A stretch of DNA of 64,000 bases from Rhipidocladum racemiflorum (taxonomy: Eukaryota > Streptophyta > Magnoliopsida > Poales > Poaceae), in contig CM070584.1 of assembly GCA_036346355.1 (NCBI GenBank), positions 27,746,039-27,810,038 of the forward strand. Direction: 5' to 3'. Of this stretch, positions 31,739 to 44,128 are shown piece after piece. Position 1 is the first letter of the stretch. Each line of letters starts with the position of its first letter. The notes beneath the pieces were generated by a model. The model did not search any database. It had not been told where the DNA came from and saw only the letters and a list, made by a program, of their open reading frames with translations. The translations under genes were made by a program, and so were the position numbers.

Positions 31739-34334
31739 ATGGCGTACGAGTTGCTTGACCCGGTGATAGATGCGACTCACCGGAGCCACTTGGCCACCGC
31801 GCCGCCGCAGCCGGGGCAGCTACCTCTTGAGCTTGGCGCCCTACGCTTGCGCACCCCCATGAGAGCATGGAGGATGGACCCGCGATGGCTTCCGAGGTTA
31901 GTACACTAATCACATGGTTCTATAAGTTCAATGTACTGTCATCTATGTGTGCAGGCAGCGTACTTACAATATTTTCATGCAGGTTGAGGGCAGCGGGGTT
32001 GCTTCCATTAGCTAGGATGGTGGAGGCTACCGTGGCTGACGCCCAAGACAGGCGAGGTTCCTCCAGGAGGTTCCCGTACGACCGGAGCTTACTGACCGCT
32101 TGGTGGGACGTTGGCGCCCCTGAGACGCACACGTTCCACCTTCCGTGCGGCGAGATGGCGCCCACACTTGAGGACGTGAGTTACCCATCGGGCCTACCTT
32201 GCTCGGGGCAGCGATGGTGCCGGTCGGCGTCGACCCTGGCGGCGACGGACCTCCTGCACCGGTTCGCAGGTGTGATACCAGCAGGGTACAGCACTTTCAC
32301 TTCTACGCACGGCCCTACGCAGAAGTGGCTGGTTCAGTTCTATGTAAGTTGCGCTTTATTTTGTAGTTTTTTTTATCCGCTTTCAGTTCCGCCGCTAACC
32401 ATAGCCTTTTGCAGCCCGAGAGGATGGCGGCCGGAGCGGAGGACTACGTCGTCACCCGCCACTTCGAGGCGTACCTGATCTGGCTATTCGGCTGGGTCAT
32501 GTTCAGCTCGAGCCACGAAGACACTGTCGACAAGCATTTGATCCAGTTCGCCAGGACGATCGCGAAGGCCGACATGGATCATATCCCACAGCTGGCTTGG
32601 GGACCGGCAGTACTGGCGGCCACCTACCGTGCTCTTTGCGATGGGTGCCGTCGCACCTCGGACTCATCCGTTCTCACTGGGTGTCCGCTACTGCTTCAGT
32701 TGTGGTCGTTCGAGAGGTTCCAGATCGGACGTCCACATATAGACCTGCAGCCGTATGGCGACGATTTCTACCGGGCAGTTGGAGATGAGGTCGACCGCCC
32801 TACCATGGGGTCTTTGTGGTGTCGCCGACGGGTTAGTACCACATAATATATTACCTTGTTTGTGAAATAATTTTTATCAATACTATTCTGTACTAACGTT
32901 GGTGTATTCCTTGTTTTTGCAGCCCACTTTCGCCCCAGTTACGTCACACGCTTCGTACCCTGAGTACATAGCGATGTTTGACCAGCTGACAGATGACTGC
33001 GTCATTTGGTGGCCCTACCTTCCAGAGCTTGTCGACGCGCGAGCTCCTCAGGGACTTTCGCTGCAGTGCAGCAGTGACGCCGCATACTGGCTCACACGGC
33101 GTCACTTGGTTTTCGACGTGTGCGTTGAGACGTACGCGGCCCACCGCGTCATGCGGCAGTTTGGCCTCCGTCAGGAGTTCCCCCCACCTGCAGGTGCCAT
33201 CGTCCCGGCTAGCGTCCACTCGTTAGTATTGCTTTCCATCTCTGTTACAATTATTTAATATCTCATTTAATTGCATATTTTACTAATGAAGTTTTCGTTG
33301 CAAATCGACTAATGCAGACTGACACGCAAGGGCTTAGGCCCTGGTACGAGCTGGGCGACACGCATGATTCCTCATGTTGAGCAGTGGGCGCAGGCTTTGG
33401 CAGACGTGCACGAGGAGACTGCCCCTTACGACCACGCCACGTACGACGACTACATCCGGTGGTACAGCCCGCGCACACGTGTTCGAGTTGTGCGTGTGGT
33501 GGAGTCACCTCCGAGGCACGTTCCTCCACGCGGACACCTACCCTACAGTAGGACTCTGCTTTTCACCGCGTGGTTAGTACTTGCTCCCACAAGTTGTATA
33601 CCACGCCTGCATAGAACTAACAAGCCATTTTCATAGGGTGACATTGCTCGGGAGGTGCACGACGACGCGCCTCGATGGTAGCAGCTATCGACACCGCAAC
33701 GCGACCATACATCGGTGAGAGCGTCTTTGCAGGGTGTTGTCGATAAGACCGCTCGCATCGTCCACCGTACGTCGGGCACGAGGTTGAGGGCCGGTGTGGC
33801 GGCCTAGGTCCCGGCCGTTCGTCTCACGTGACGCGGACGACGGGTTCGCACACCGCACTCCAAAGATCGCGCCACTCGCCCCTCCTCCCGATGTACCCAG
33901 GGCTCCGGTGGCGCAGCCCACTACAGTACACCTTTTGCTCTGCCCTTGTCTACTACATTTTTACATTATGTGTGCTAACATGAAACATTTTTCAACAAAT
34001 TGCCGATGACCGTAGCGCGACCCACTCTGGCGGCTCGAGCCCCGCTGACGACACCGATGTTCTTCACGATTGGCTTCCCCCCAAAGACGGCGATGGAGGA
34101 TATCCTTGGTCGCCGTAGCTCGCCTCCGCGCCGGACCTAGTCACCGACGCAGTCGACCCGCGCCGGACCCGATCGGCCAAGCGCAGACCCCTTCACTACT
34201 CCGACTCCACCACGTCGCACTACCAGGAGTTCTCGCGAGTTCCTCGACTACCGACATGTTCAGCCGGGCATGTTCAGCGTCGGAGGAGGCCGGGGGCCAC
34301 ACGTGGCGTCGCCCCTCGCAGGGGCCGTAGCTAG
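31739..34334 (+). pseudogene. Plant mobile domain (PMD) protein gene, multi-exon
   Basis: Exons inferred from GTTAGT/GTAAGT donors and CAG acceptors that keep the frame: 31739-31896, 31983-32343, 32415-32831, 32923-33221, 33318-33572, 33637-about 33925, about 33995-34334. Domain motifs in order: PRWLPRLRAAGLLPLARMVE, APETHTFHLPCGEMAPTLED, DLLHRFAGVIPAG, FEAYLIWLFGWVMF, WGPAVLAATYRALC, LLLQLWSFERF, WWPYLPELVD. These fit the 'aminotransferase-like, plant mobile domain' family (PF10536), which occurs in MAIN/MAIL1-type plant proteins and inside MULEs. Damage: two compensating shifts near 32205-32250, one near 33360, and a TAG near 33680 where Gln-Gln would be expected after Trp. Role in transposition unknown. 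Exon boundaries are confident for the first five, weak for the last two. Confidence 0.8.
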
Positions 34335-34518
34335 TTTTTGCGTTAGTTTTAGATTTTAGTACTATCAGTTCATTACGTGGAATGTTGACTTTGTTCAACT
34401 GGTTTATCTTTTCGTATGTTTTATCTCAATGAATCCGCCTTTCATGGTTTGACGACTTCCTCGTTTGAGCGCGAGAGATTACAGGATGCGAACATCGGGG
34501 ACCCAGCACAGCGGCAAC

Positions 34519-35330
34519 GGGCCGCCGAAAATCCTTCATCGTTAGGGTTCGTGCGCGAATATAATACTTAGGGTTGTTGGGTGTTGAGAGTTTATATGCG
34601 AAGAGAGTTGTAACTGAGATATTTTTACAGAATATGGTAGTCCATATACCAAATAGCAAATCTGGTAGCTCCAGCCCAAAAAATAACTTCCAACATGCAT
34701 TTCTACGGGCCGCCGAAAATCCTTCATCGTTAGGGTTCGTGCGCGAATATAATACTTAGGGTTGTTGGGCGTTGAGAGTTTATATGCGAAGAGAGTTGTA
34801 ACTGAGATATTTTTACAGAATATGGTAGTCCATATACCAAATAGGAAATCTGGTACCTCTGGCCCAATAAATAACTTCCAACATGCATTTCTACGGGCTG
34901 CCGAAAATCCTTCATCGTTAGGGTTCGTGCGCGAATATAATACTTAGGGTTGTTGGGCGTTGAGAGTTTATATGCGAAGAGAGTTGTAACTGAGATATTT
35001 TTACAGAATATGGTAGTCCGTATACCAAATAGCAAATCTGGTAGCTCCGGCCCAAAAAATAACTTCCAATATGCATTTCTACGGGCCGCCGAAAATCCTT
35101 CATCGTTAGGGTTCGTGCGCGAATATAATACTTAGGGTTGTTGGGCGTTGAGAGTTTATATGCGAAGAGAGTTGTAACTGAGATATTTTTACAGAATATG
35201 GTAGTCCGTATACCAAATAGCAAATCTGGTACCTCCGACCCAATAAATAACTTCCAACATGCATTTCTACGGGCGTGAAAATCCTTCATCGTTAGGGTTA
35301 AATGCCTTGAATATAATACTTAGGGCATCC
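34519..35330. repeat. 188-bp tandem array in the MULE
   Basis: Four full units beginning GGGCCGCCGAAAATCC or a near match at 34519, 34707, 34895 and 35083, exactly 188 bases apart, plus a partial fifth unit from 35271 to about 35330. Units differ by only a few substitutions. Each carries TTAGGGTTCGTGCGCGAATA and an open frame of 61 codons on the plus strand, which I treat as chance. Confidence 0.95.
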
Positions 35331-35810
35331 TAGTCCTTTTCTTTCTGTTGAGCCATGAAAGCCAGCCTAGATTGCATCCGCAAAGCTGTGTACTCCACTT
35401 TGCCATGACCCGTCGATGTCATACGCAAAGATGTGTACTCCACATCCAGGACTGTCGGTGTCATTTGTAAAGTCGTAAAGCTGCATGCATCTGTCGATAT
35501 CAAGCACGACCACGCTTGCAAGGGAATCCGATGCTCTGGATTCTTTCTTTCTGTCGGGACCGCGGAAATCAATTTCAAAATGAAAAATACCGCGACGGAA
35601 GCCGCGGTTTTGCAATGTTCTTGTTCAGCCAGGCCGCCACCTCGCTAATGCTTCGCCAACTGGTGGCCACTCCCAAGCCACGCCAGTGCGCCAGACCCCA
35701 CTGGCGCCGCGCAACGCTGCCACGTGCCGATTTTCTGTCTTGGCCCCTCGCCCCGCACTGTGATGTGCCGCCAGCTGTCTCGTTTCTCCCTCGCTCCCTG
35801 CCTATAAATT
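35331..35810 (+). promoter_or_regulatory. Upstream region of GRF gene 1 with TATA-like box
   Basis: GC-rich toward the end, terminating in CTATAAATT at 35801-35810 where the Tekay-like element entered. A block of about 65 bases at 35480-35545 (AAAGCTGCATGCATCTGTCG onward, to GGAATCCGATGCTC) recurs in the same orientation at 58740-58805 upstream of GRF gene 2, suggesting a shared or duplicated promoter. TATA function is inferred. Confidence 0.5.
35806..35810 (+). repeat. Left TSD (AAATT) of Tekay-like copy 3
   Basis: AAATT precedes the LTR start and recurs at 47486-47490 after the 3' LTR. Confidence 0.8.
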
Positions 35811-38800
35811 TGTAACACCCCAAAATTTTACTTTTCCTAAATTCATGTGTGATTTGGCACTTTGGTGAATTTTTGGAATTTTCTGGAATTTATTTGGATT
35901 TATTTGGAATTTATTTGAATTTATTCCATTTTGAAATAATTAAAGAATTTAATTTTGCAAATAAAATTTTGTTGGAAATATTTTATTTGAGTCCCAAATA
36001 CCCTAAAATATTTTCCAGAATTTTTCGAATTTTTCGAGTCTTTTGCTATTTTTAATGAATTAAATGAATTACTCGGGAATTATTTTAAATATTAAATCGC
36101 TGGAAATTCAACTCGTCAAGTACTATTCCTCCGATCGAAGTCGAACCCGAAGCCTGACCGAGTCCCACGGTAAACAGATTTGGACCGAACCACGCTTGAA
36201 CCTTACCCATCGTAATTTGACCGTGGATCGAGATCCAACGGTCATGATCGATCACCACCGAAGCCGTCCCGACCGACCTGCTCGCTAAGCCATCGTCATG
36301 CGGCTGATCGCGCTTACGTGGACGTCAGCGATTTTGCCGCCCTGGCGCCGGATCTGAGCCGAGTCCTCCGCCGCCACCAGTGTCAACTCTTGCTTTCGCG
36401 CTTCTACATCGGAAGTCGAGGCCCTTTAAATACGCCGCTACCATCGGAAGCGCGACAACCGCCTGGCACTCGGAAGCCCCTTCTCACTCGCTCGAAAGCC
36501 GTCGCTTCCGCTTATTGCTCGCCGAGTAGAGGAGGTCTTCCGCCGCGTTCTTCGCTGATCCGCCGCCAGATCCGCCGCCTCTCCGACGACACCACACCTG
36601 AATCCGAGATCGCTGTCGCGCGCGCCTGAGTGCCAAATTTTCACGCCGGAGTTGCACGGAACGCCGCGACGGAGGTCGCCGCTTTCGCCTCCGGCCAAGC
36701 CAACGCCTGCCGCCATCACCGCGAACTGATACCGTCTGATCTAGATCGGACCGCCACGGTGAGATCACGCTTAGATCCTCGGACGATTCCACCGTTGATT
36801 TAGATCCAACGGTCCAGATAGCCACGCTCACCCTAACGCGGCGCTACCCGATTCACCGGGCCGCTGATTTTCGAATCCACCCGCCGAGATTGTGCCACGC
36901 GTTTTGGAAGTTGGACCGACGCGGCTGGCCCGGCCGCCCACGCTGGCAGTGTAGACGCCGACACGCGGCCCGCGTAGGTCGAGGGCCGCATGTCGCTGGC
37001 TAATCCAGCCTAAGCGCCGACGTCACCCATGACGCCACAAGGTCCCACATGTCAAAGATCTGCGGCTGAAGTCCCCGGCCGACGCCCGCCGATGACGCCA
37101 CCCGAGTGGTCCCACATGTCGCCTCTCACGCGGGAGTCGTGGACCGGTCCACGGTGGACCGAGCCAAACCGTGGACCACGCCCATGGACTGGCCGACGCC
37201 AGCCAACCAATCGAGGCTGCCACGTGTCCATGCCGACGCAATAATTAATTCCAAAAGAAAATGATTTATTAATTCGAAATAATGATTTCAGATTTTGTTT
37301 CAAACTTCAAACGCTTATAACTTTTATGCTTCAACTCGATTTGAGTGGTTCAAATTTCTAAATTTGTATAAAATTGAGATCTACCTAAATATGAATTTTA
37401 TTTAATTTTTGACTAAAGTTTTTCTGTAATATTATTTAATTGATTATTTAAACTTAATAAATCATAACTTTTGCATTTTAACTCGATTTAAACGATTCAG
37501 TTTCTAAAATCCAGAAAATTATGTTCTCTCTGTTTATGGATTTTATTTGGAGTTTTGGGATGTTTTTGCCTAGTGTTTATTTGTGTATTTGCTATTTGCA
37601 CGCTTTACGAGTAGACGTTGAAGTGCCTAAGGATTCAAGGAGAAGTGTTGACTGTAGATCCAACTCAAGACCAAGAAGTACTTTTTGAAGGCAAGTTGTG
37701 CTTTTGACCATGTTGATCCTATTTCAAAATCTATTTTGATTTAAACTAATGCATGCTAGATCAATTAGAAAGATACTTTGTTTAAACATGGGGTTAGATA
37801 AATACCAATTTGCGTATGACACCTTGATTATCTAAGTATGTGCCATGACCCTTTGTCACCCTAGTTGTGGATTACTAGTTGACATTATTAAGTTGCCAAC
37901 ATGGGTTTAGACCACGATTTAGTACAATCGCTTAGACTCGCTACGTGCTCATGACATGATTTTGGACAATCAAATGCTAATATGGACTTAATGATATATT
38001 GAACCTGTTTTGGAAAAGTATCATGTGATGTTGATGGCACGTGGTGCATGGTAATCAACCAGTTTGATAAACGCTGACCGGGCATGTGGCAAGAGTAATC
38101 AAAGCTGTGGCAATCGGGATGTTGATTTGGTTTTTCTAGGGTAGTCTTGCCTGGTCACTCTAAGGACTTAACCTTGCAAGCCTTTGAACTCGGGTCATAC
38201 TTGCAACCACATGGTCGGGAATGGGACGGCCCCTAGTTGACTAAGTCGCCAAGGACTCACTTGTGGAGCCTCAGTGGGTCGCTTACACCGCTTGTGTGTG
38301 ATTGTATCGGGGAGCGATCGTGGTCGTGGCCGATACCCATCTAATCTGTGTTGGTCCCATACTTCGCCTTGGCTAAGGGAAGGGATGGTGTAGAGCACGA
38401 ACCTGAGAGGACCACCTGTGTTGTTTGAGGCTTCCAAAAGGCTTTGTTACTGAACTCGCCTTTGTGGTGTTTGACGTATCTTGTGGGTAAAGTGCATAAC
38501 CTCTGCAGAGTGTAGAATCTATTTAAATAGCCGAGTCCACGATCGACAATGCTCGGAATTACTACCAAGGGTTAGACTTTCAAAATAACTTGGTTTTGAA
38601 AGGTGGGTTGGTTTAACAATGAAGATGATGGAAATGTGGTTTAGATGGGGAAAATGTTTGTTAAACTTCTTGAAAGTTATTTATGCTTTACTTATTTCTA
38701 ACGCTTCCGAATCTACTTTTATTACTTGTCAAAAGTCAAGCATCGCAAATATACCTTGAGCTATTCCTTTGTACCAAGCCATGCATATAGTATATTAGCT

Positions 38801-39208
38801 GCATTCTCAGTGCATGACTTGCCGAGTACCAAGTACTCACCCTTTGCCTCAACACAATACCATGAAGAGAGACTACGCCGCTGGTTGAGGAGGATTTCCA
38901 AGAGGACCCGCTCACTTAGGGGATGCGAGCCCAATAATTGCCTCGTGGTATACCGGATGGCGCCACTAAGTTTATTTGATTTTCCGCCGCTATTATTTCT
39001 CTTAATAAGTTTCATTTTGCAAGGCATACATTTGTATCTTGGCCATAAGGTCAAGTAACCCTTGATTATTTAAATAAAGTACTTTGATAGTATCGATTGG
39101 TATGATTGTGATATATACCGATGTTAAGACTGTGGTGCACTAGCGTTCTCTGGACTAGTGCTGAATACACGAGAGGGTCCGGATTTGCAAAATTCGTGGG
39201 TCCCGACA
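35811..39208 (+). repeat. 5' LTR of Tekay-like copy 3 (3,398 bp)
   Basis: TGTAACACCCCAAAATTTTA start, GGGTCCCGACA end. TATA-like TTTAAATACGCCGC near 36423. It differs from the 3' LTR mostly by one-base indels in short runs. Confidence 0.92.
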
Positions 39209-39211
39209 GGG

Positions 39212-39223
39212 TGGTATCGAGCC
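39212..39223 (+). promoter_or_regulatory. Primer binding site with one base missing
   Basis: TGGTATCGAGCC next to the LTR; the usual plant site is TGGTATCAGAGCC, so one A is missing. Confidence 0.75.
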
Positions 39224-39723
39224 ATACTTGACCGTAGGCTCAACCCTAAGCTAGAATGGTCGAGTGAGGATAAAACCTATTTTCTAAAAGCTAAAAGTTT
39301 GTCAAGATAAGAAATGACATCTCGACTTATCCCCTTCTCTCTTTTCTTGTCTCTGTTGAAATTTTCCTTACCTCGGTCACAATTTAAAAATTCTAGTTCT
39401 GCACGTAAAAGCACTCTTGTGACAGATGGAGGTTTTCTCGATGAGTGAGCATAGGTTCTATAGTGAGACTCTTCATTTTGAGTCGATTCATAGAATAAAG
39501 AGTCACCCTTTAGGCGTTAGACTCCAGTGTTAGTTCGGATTTGGATTTGCTTTGTTTGTCGAAAGTGTGCAGATGTGTTGCAAGGCCCTTAGGCATTGTA
39601 AGCACCATACCAAGTTACTAATAATAAAGTTGGACCTTAAGGCTACACCTTCGCCCGCATAAGTTCCATATTACTTGTCTATTCTTGTTTCCTCTTATCT
39701 CTAAACCTAGAGCAAATCGACAG
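39224..39723 (+). other. Leader of Tekay-like copy 3, remnant of upstream ORF
   Basis: Homologous to 21941-22140 of copy 2 up to GTGACAGATGGAG. After the ATG at 39426 only about 37 codons remain open before stops, unlike the long ORF in copy 2. No other feature is supported. Confidence 0.55.
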
Positions 39724-40870
39724 ATGGTGAACACCCGCAGGAAACTTGGGAAGCAATGGGAGTGGTTCTCGCCCGCGCCAGTAAAACCCCAATGATGGAG
39801 CACCAAGACCGCCAGCTGATATGCAGAATTTTGGAGCATTTCTTGTCGCCGTGACTCAGTTGATGCATGCTATGATGCAAACAAATGCAGCACGCCACGC
39901 CAGGCCACAGCCAATCAAGTTAATCAGGTGACCACGCCGTAATACAAGACTATCCGGAAGTTCATGAGGACTCACCCACCCACTTTCCGGGAATGCCAAT
40001 CCATTGGAGGCCGATGATTGGTTAAGATCAATTGAGAGGAAGCTACACATAGCTCAATGCATAGGGAATGAGAAGGTACTTCTACGCTTCTCATCACCGA
40101 AGGAACAATGGCCGAATGGTGGAGAACTTCGTGCCACGCAAGAGAACCCTCAAGATATCACTGGGAAGAGTTCACAACAGATTCGACAAGATCACGGCCT
40201 GGCGAATCATGGACCTTAAGAAGGAGGAGTTCGAGCATCAAGCAAGGTAATCAGCCGCTGGTCGACTACCCGAACAAGTTCACACGCCTGAAGCGCACGC
40301 ACCCGAGGATGTAGCGGACAGATAACTGCATAGCCTGCCTTATGAAGGGACTCAACTCAGATTGCAGTAGGATTGATCACCCACACCTTTCCGTATTTCC
40401 AAGAGTTGGTGAATAAGGCGCTATTCTGAGGACAAGCGCAAGGAACCGGATGAGAACAGAAGCGCAGGATGCAACAAAGAAGGATCACGCCAGTGGAACG
40501 CAACAGCGCTTGAGAGTTGCACCAAATCAATTCTTCGATTTCAACCACGTAGTGCGACGAGGACACCATCCCCTGCGCACCAAGACCCGCCAATGAACTA
40601 TCGCACCTCACCCGCTAGAACCACTACTCGCAACAAAGAAGGAATGCTGAGACTGTTACAACCGCAACGAGCCCTGACACTTTGCCAAGGGCTTGTCCAA
40701 AGAAGATGCAGGAGCGACCCTGCTCGCTTCAATCTAGGAACCACCCACCTAGGGACGCCAAAGACCAGGAGCCACACCCTGCACCGGGGTGAGAGGCCGA
40801 AGTCAACTATGTCACCGCAGATGATTGCACGCACACGGACTGACGTCAGACGGGTAAGTTACTTGTTAAC
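39724..40870 (+). pseudogene. Tekay-like gag, frameshifted
   Basis: The frame opens at ATG 39724 (VNTRRKLG). Fragments of the retrotransposon gag domain follow in changing frames: ECQSI and MEADDWLRSIERKLHIAQC (about 40000-40060), EWWRTSCHAREPSRYHWEEF (about 40110-40170), and QPLVDYPNKFTRLKRTHP (about 40255-40310). Frames change every 50-150 bases. In a live element this protein forms the particle. Confidence 0.8.
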
Positions 40871-40899
40871 TCAGTACTGCACGCTTTGTTTTTGACTCG

Positions 40900-43800
40900 G
40901 AGCCTCAGATTCGCTTTGTTTCGCTAAGGCTTTGCTAATAGAAATGACTTGAGAATTGCAAGACTTAAGTGCATGCTTTAGTTCAAACCCCTGTTCCGAA
41001 CTCCCAACGGAAGTAGGATGTTCTTGGGTGAGAATACTAATAGATGGAATAGAGTTCCTAGCTTAACCTTATAATTTTGGAGACCTGCACTAGACGTCAT
41101 ATTGGGAATGGATTGCTATCCAAGCACAAGGCTGTATTGATTGTGGACAACTGACTATCTCGCTGAGAGCCCGTGGGAAGAAAGTGGAATTTCAAGCCAC
41201 CGTTAGCTTAGAGATGGACAGCTGATGGTTAACAGCATTTTAAGGCAATCAGCATAGAGGATGTCCAAGAGTGAATGAGTACCCACGCTTTTTCGAAGAT
41301 CTACCGGGTATGTCACGACAGTGACATAGAGTTTGTGATAGAGCTTGTACTGCAAAGTACCGATAGCAAAGAGACTCCTATCGGATGTCTACCTGAGGAG
41401 TTGGTAGAAATGAAGAAACAAATAGAAGAGTTAATGGAGAAAGGATTTATCGACCGAGTTCACACCGTGGGGAGCACCGGTTTTGTTTGTCAAGAAGAAG
41501 GACGGAGTTTGTGGTGGCATTGACTACTGGCACTCAATGAAGTCACCGTGAAGAATAAGTATCCGCTACCCAGATTGATGATTTGTTTGATCGCTAAGAG
41601 GAGCCGAGTTTTCTCCAAGATTGATCTGAGATCGGATACCATCGCTTGAAGATCCGATCGTAAGATATTCCCAAGATCGCATTCTCACAAGATATGGACA
41701 TTACGAAGTTTACAGCTATGTCCTTTGACCGACGACGCGCCAAATTATTTCATGAATATGATGAATAAGGTGTTCATGGAATATTTGGACAAGTTTGTCG
41801 CCGTGTTCATAGTATCGATATCCTAATCTACTCCAAGACAGAATGAACATGCCGAACACTTAGGCAGTTTTGGAAAAGCCGAGGAACAAGAAACTTTTCG
41901 CCAAGTTCAAAGAAGTGTGATTTTTGAAGGACAAGGTGGAGTTTCTGACATGTAATGACCGCGTATGAGTCGCCAGAGATCCAAGCAAAGTAGAAGCTGT
42001 TACATTGGGAACAAACAAGATCGTGACCCAGATTCGAGTTTCCTGAATGGCAGGATACTACCGCTGCTTTCATCGAAGGCTTCTCGATTAATTATGCGAA
42101 ACCTCTTACGCAATTGCTAAAGAAGGAAAAGAAGTTTGCATGGACGTAATGTGAGAAAGGATTTCAGGAGTCAAGAAGCTGACATCAAGACTGTTAGTTC
42201 TAATTGGATGTTGCTCAAAGCTTCGATATTTATTGTGACGACGCGCCAAGGACTTGGATGTGTGCCGATGCAGAATGGAAAGGTCGCCGCTTATGCATCA
42301 AGGCAAATGAGGCCGCATGAGGAAAAATTATCCGACACATGACCTCAGAGTTACAGCCGTAGTGCATGCCTTGAAGATATGGCGTCACTATCCGATTGGG
42401 AAGATGTGAAGTATATACGATCATAAGAGCCTTAAGTACATATTCACCCACGGATCTGAATATGAGTGTAGAGGAGATGGTTAGAGTTGATCAAGGACTA
42501 CAATGTTGGAATCCATTACCATCCCTGAAGGCCAACGAGTAGCCGACGCCTGAAATCGGAAAAGCCATACCGTGAGTACGTTGCTAGCCACAAGTCAGAC
42601 GAGTTATGTGAGGATTTTCAGAAAATGAAGATTGAGGTAGTACTCTAGCGGATTCTTGGCCGCATTAGAAGTAAAGCTCTACCCTAGAGGATCGATCCAG
42701 AAGGATGTATGATGATGATGACAAGATCCGCAGGATTAAGTCCATCAAGAAGGAAGGCAAGGCAGAGGACTTCAAGTTGATGAGCAAGGCACGCTGTGGA
42801 TGAAGGATCGCGATTTGTGTGCCTAACAAAAAGGAGTTAAAGCAACCGATTCGAAGAAGCCCATGACTCTAAGTACTCAATTCATCCTGGAAGCGCCAAG
42901 ATGTATCAGATCTCAAGGAGAGATTCTCGTGGCCGAAAGTATGAAACGTGGAAGTTGCCGAACATGTTGCATTGTGCGACGGTGCCGAGAGTCAAGGCAA
43001 TGCATCGTAGACCAACAGGATTGCTACAACCTAAAAATACTCGAGTGGAAGTGAGGAAATCGGAATGGATTTCACACGGCTTGCCAAGACTCAAGGAGGT
43101 TATGACTCCATATGGGTTATAGTGGATCGCTTGACTAAAGTAGCCCATTTTATCCTGAAGACCACTTACCGGAGATAAATTAGCAGGAATTGTACATGAT
43201 CAGATTGTCTCTGTTTGCACGGAGTGCCAAAGAGGATTGTATCGACGAGGTACCCAATTTACCTCAAGGTTCTCGAATAAGTTGCATGAAGCCATGGGAA
43301 CCCGCTTTGAACTTCAAGATACCTTATCATCCACTGCACGATGGAGACCGAAAAGAGTCAACCAGATTCGAGGATATGTTGAGAGCTTGTGCATTGGCTT
43401 ATGCTACCTCTTGGGATAAAAGTTTGCCGTGATGCCGAGTTCGCCATACAACAATAGTTATGTGCTAGTTTACGATGTCACCTTTTGAGGCATCAGATGG
43501 TCAATTCTGCTTGACGCCATTGAATTGAATGAGACCGGCGAGCGCTGTCTTGGGCCTCGATATTCTTCAAGGGGCCAAGAACAGATCGCCATGATTAAGG
43601 AAAGGTTGAAGATAGCCCAATCTCGACAAAAGAGTTAGGCCGATAATCGTCCGCGAGACTTGAGTTTTGGAACCGTGAAGACTTTGTATACCGGAGTTAC
43701 GCCTCAGGGAGTTAAGAGGTTCCATGCCAAAGGGAAACTCAGACCCTGCTATGTTGACCATTTAAGATTTTGAGTCGCAAGGCGAAGTTGCTTACCACCG

Positions 43801-44055
43801 AGTTGCCACCATGGCAAGGAGTGCATGACGTGTTCCATGTGTCCATTGAAGAAGTGTCTTCGAAGTTCCTCGAGAATGCATACACCGCTAGAGTCAATTG
43901 AGTTGCAAGAAGATTTGACTTATAAGTGAACATCCTGCGTGAGGATTCTAGACACAATGGATCGAGAAACCAGGAATAAGTCAACCCGCTTCAGAGAGTT
44001 CAAAGGGGAGCAAACTATGAAGAAAGCGGTTTACTGGGAGCGAAGAGGATTTGAA
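40900..44055 (+). pseudogene. Tekay-like pol (RT, RNase H, integrase, chromodomain), frameshifted
   Basis: Recognisable pieces in order: protease/RT linker ELVEMKKQIEELMEKGFI (about 41400-41450), RT NKYPLPRL and FSKIDLRS (about 41550-41630), MNKVFMEYLDKFVAVF (about 41760-41810), RNase H GLGCVPMQNGKVAAYASRQM (about 42250-42310), integrase HHCC region (about 42850-42990), VPRGTQFTSRF-like core (about 43240-43270), and the integrase tail and chromodomain region (about 43690-44040). Indels break every domain. Order and spacing match copy 1, whose pol is almost intact. Confidence 0.85.
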
Positions 44056-44116
44056 GAAAGAGTTTCCAAACCTATTCCTTTAGTAAGTCTCCCAATCTCT
44101 GGATCGAGATTCTATT

Positions 44117-44126
44117 AAGGGGGAGG
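44117..44126 (+). promoter_or_regulatory. Polypurine tract, Tekay-like copy 3
   Basis: AAGGGGGAGG just before the 3' LTR start TGTAACACCCC. Confidence 0.8.
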
Positions 44127-44128
44127 TT

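Noticed and set aside
34574..35135. Repeated 61-codon open frames in the 188-bp units
   Set aside because: They recur only because the DNA is tandemly repeated; no recognisable protein, no start context, and mirrored frames of similar length on the other strand.
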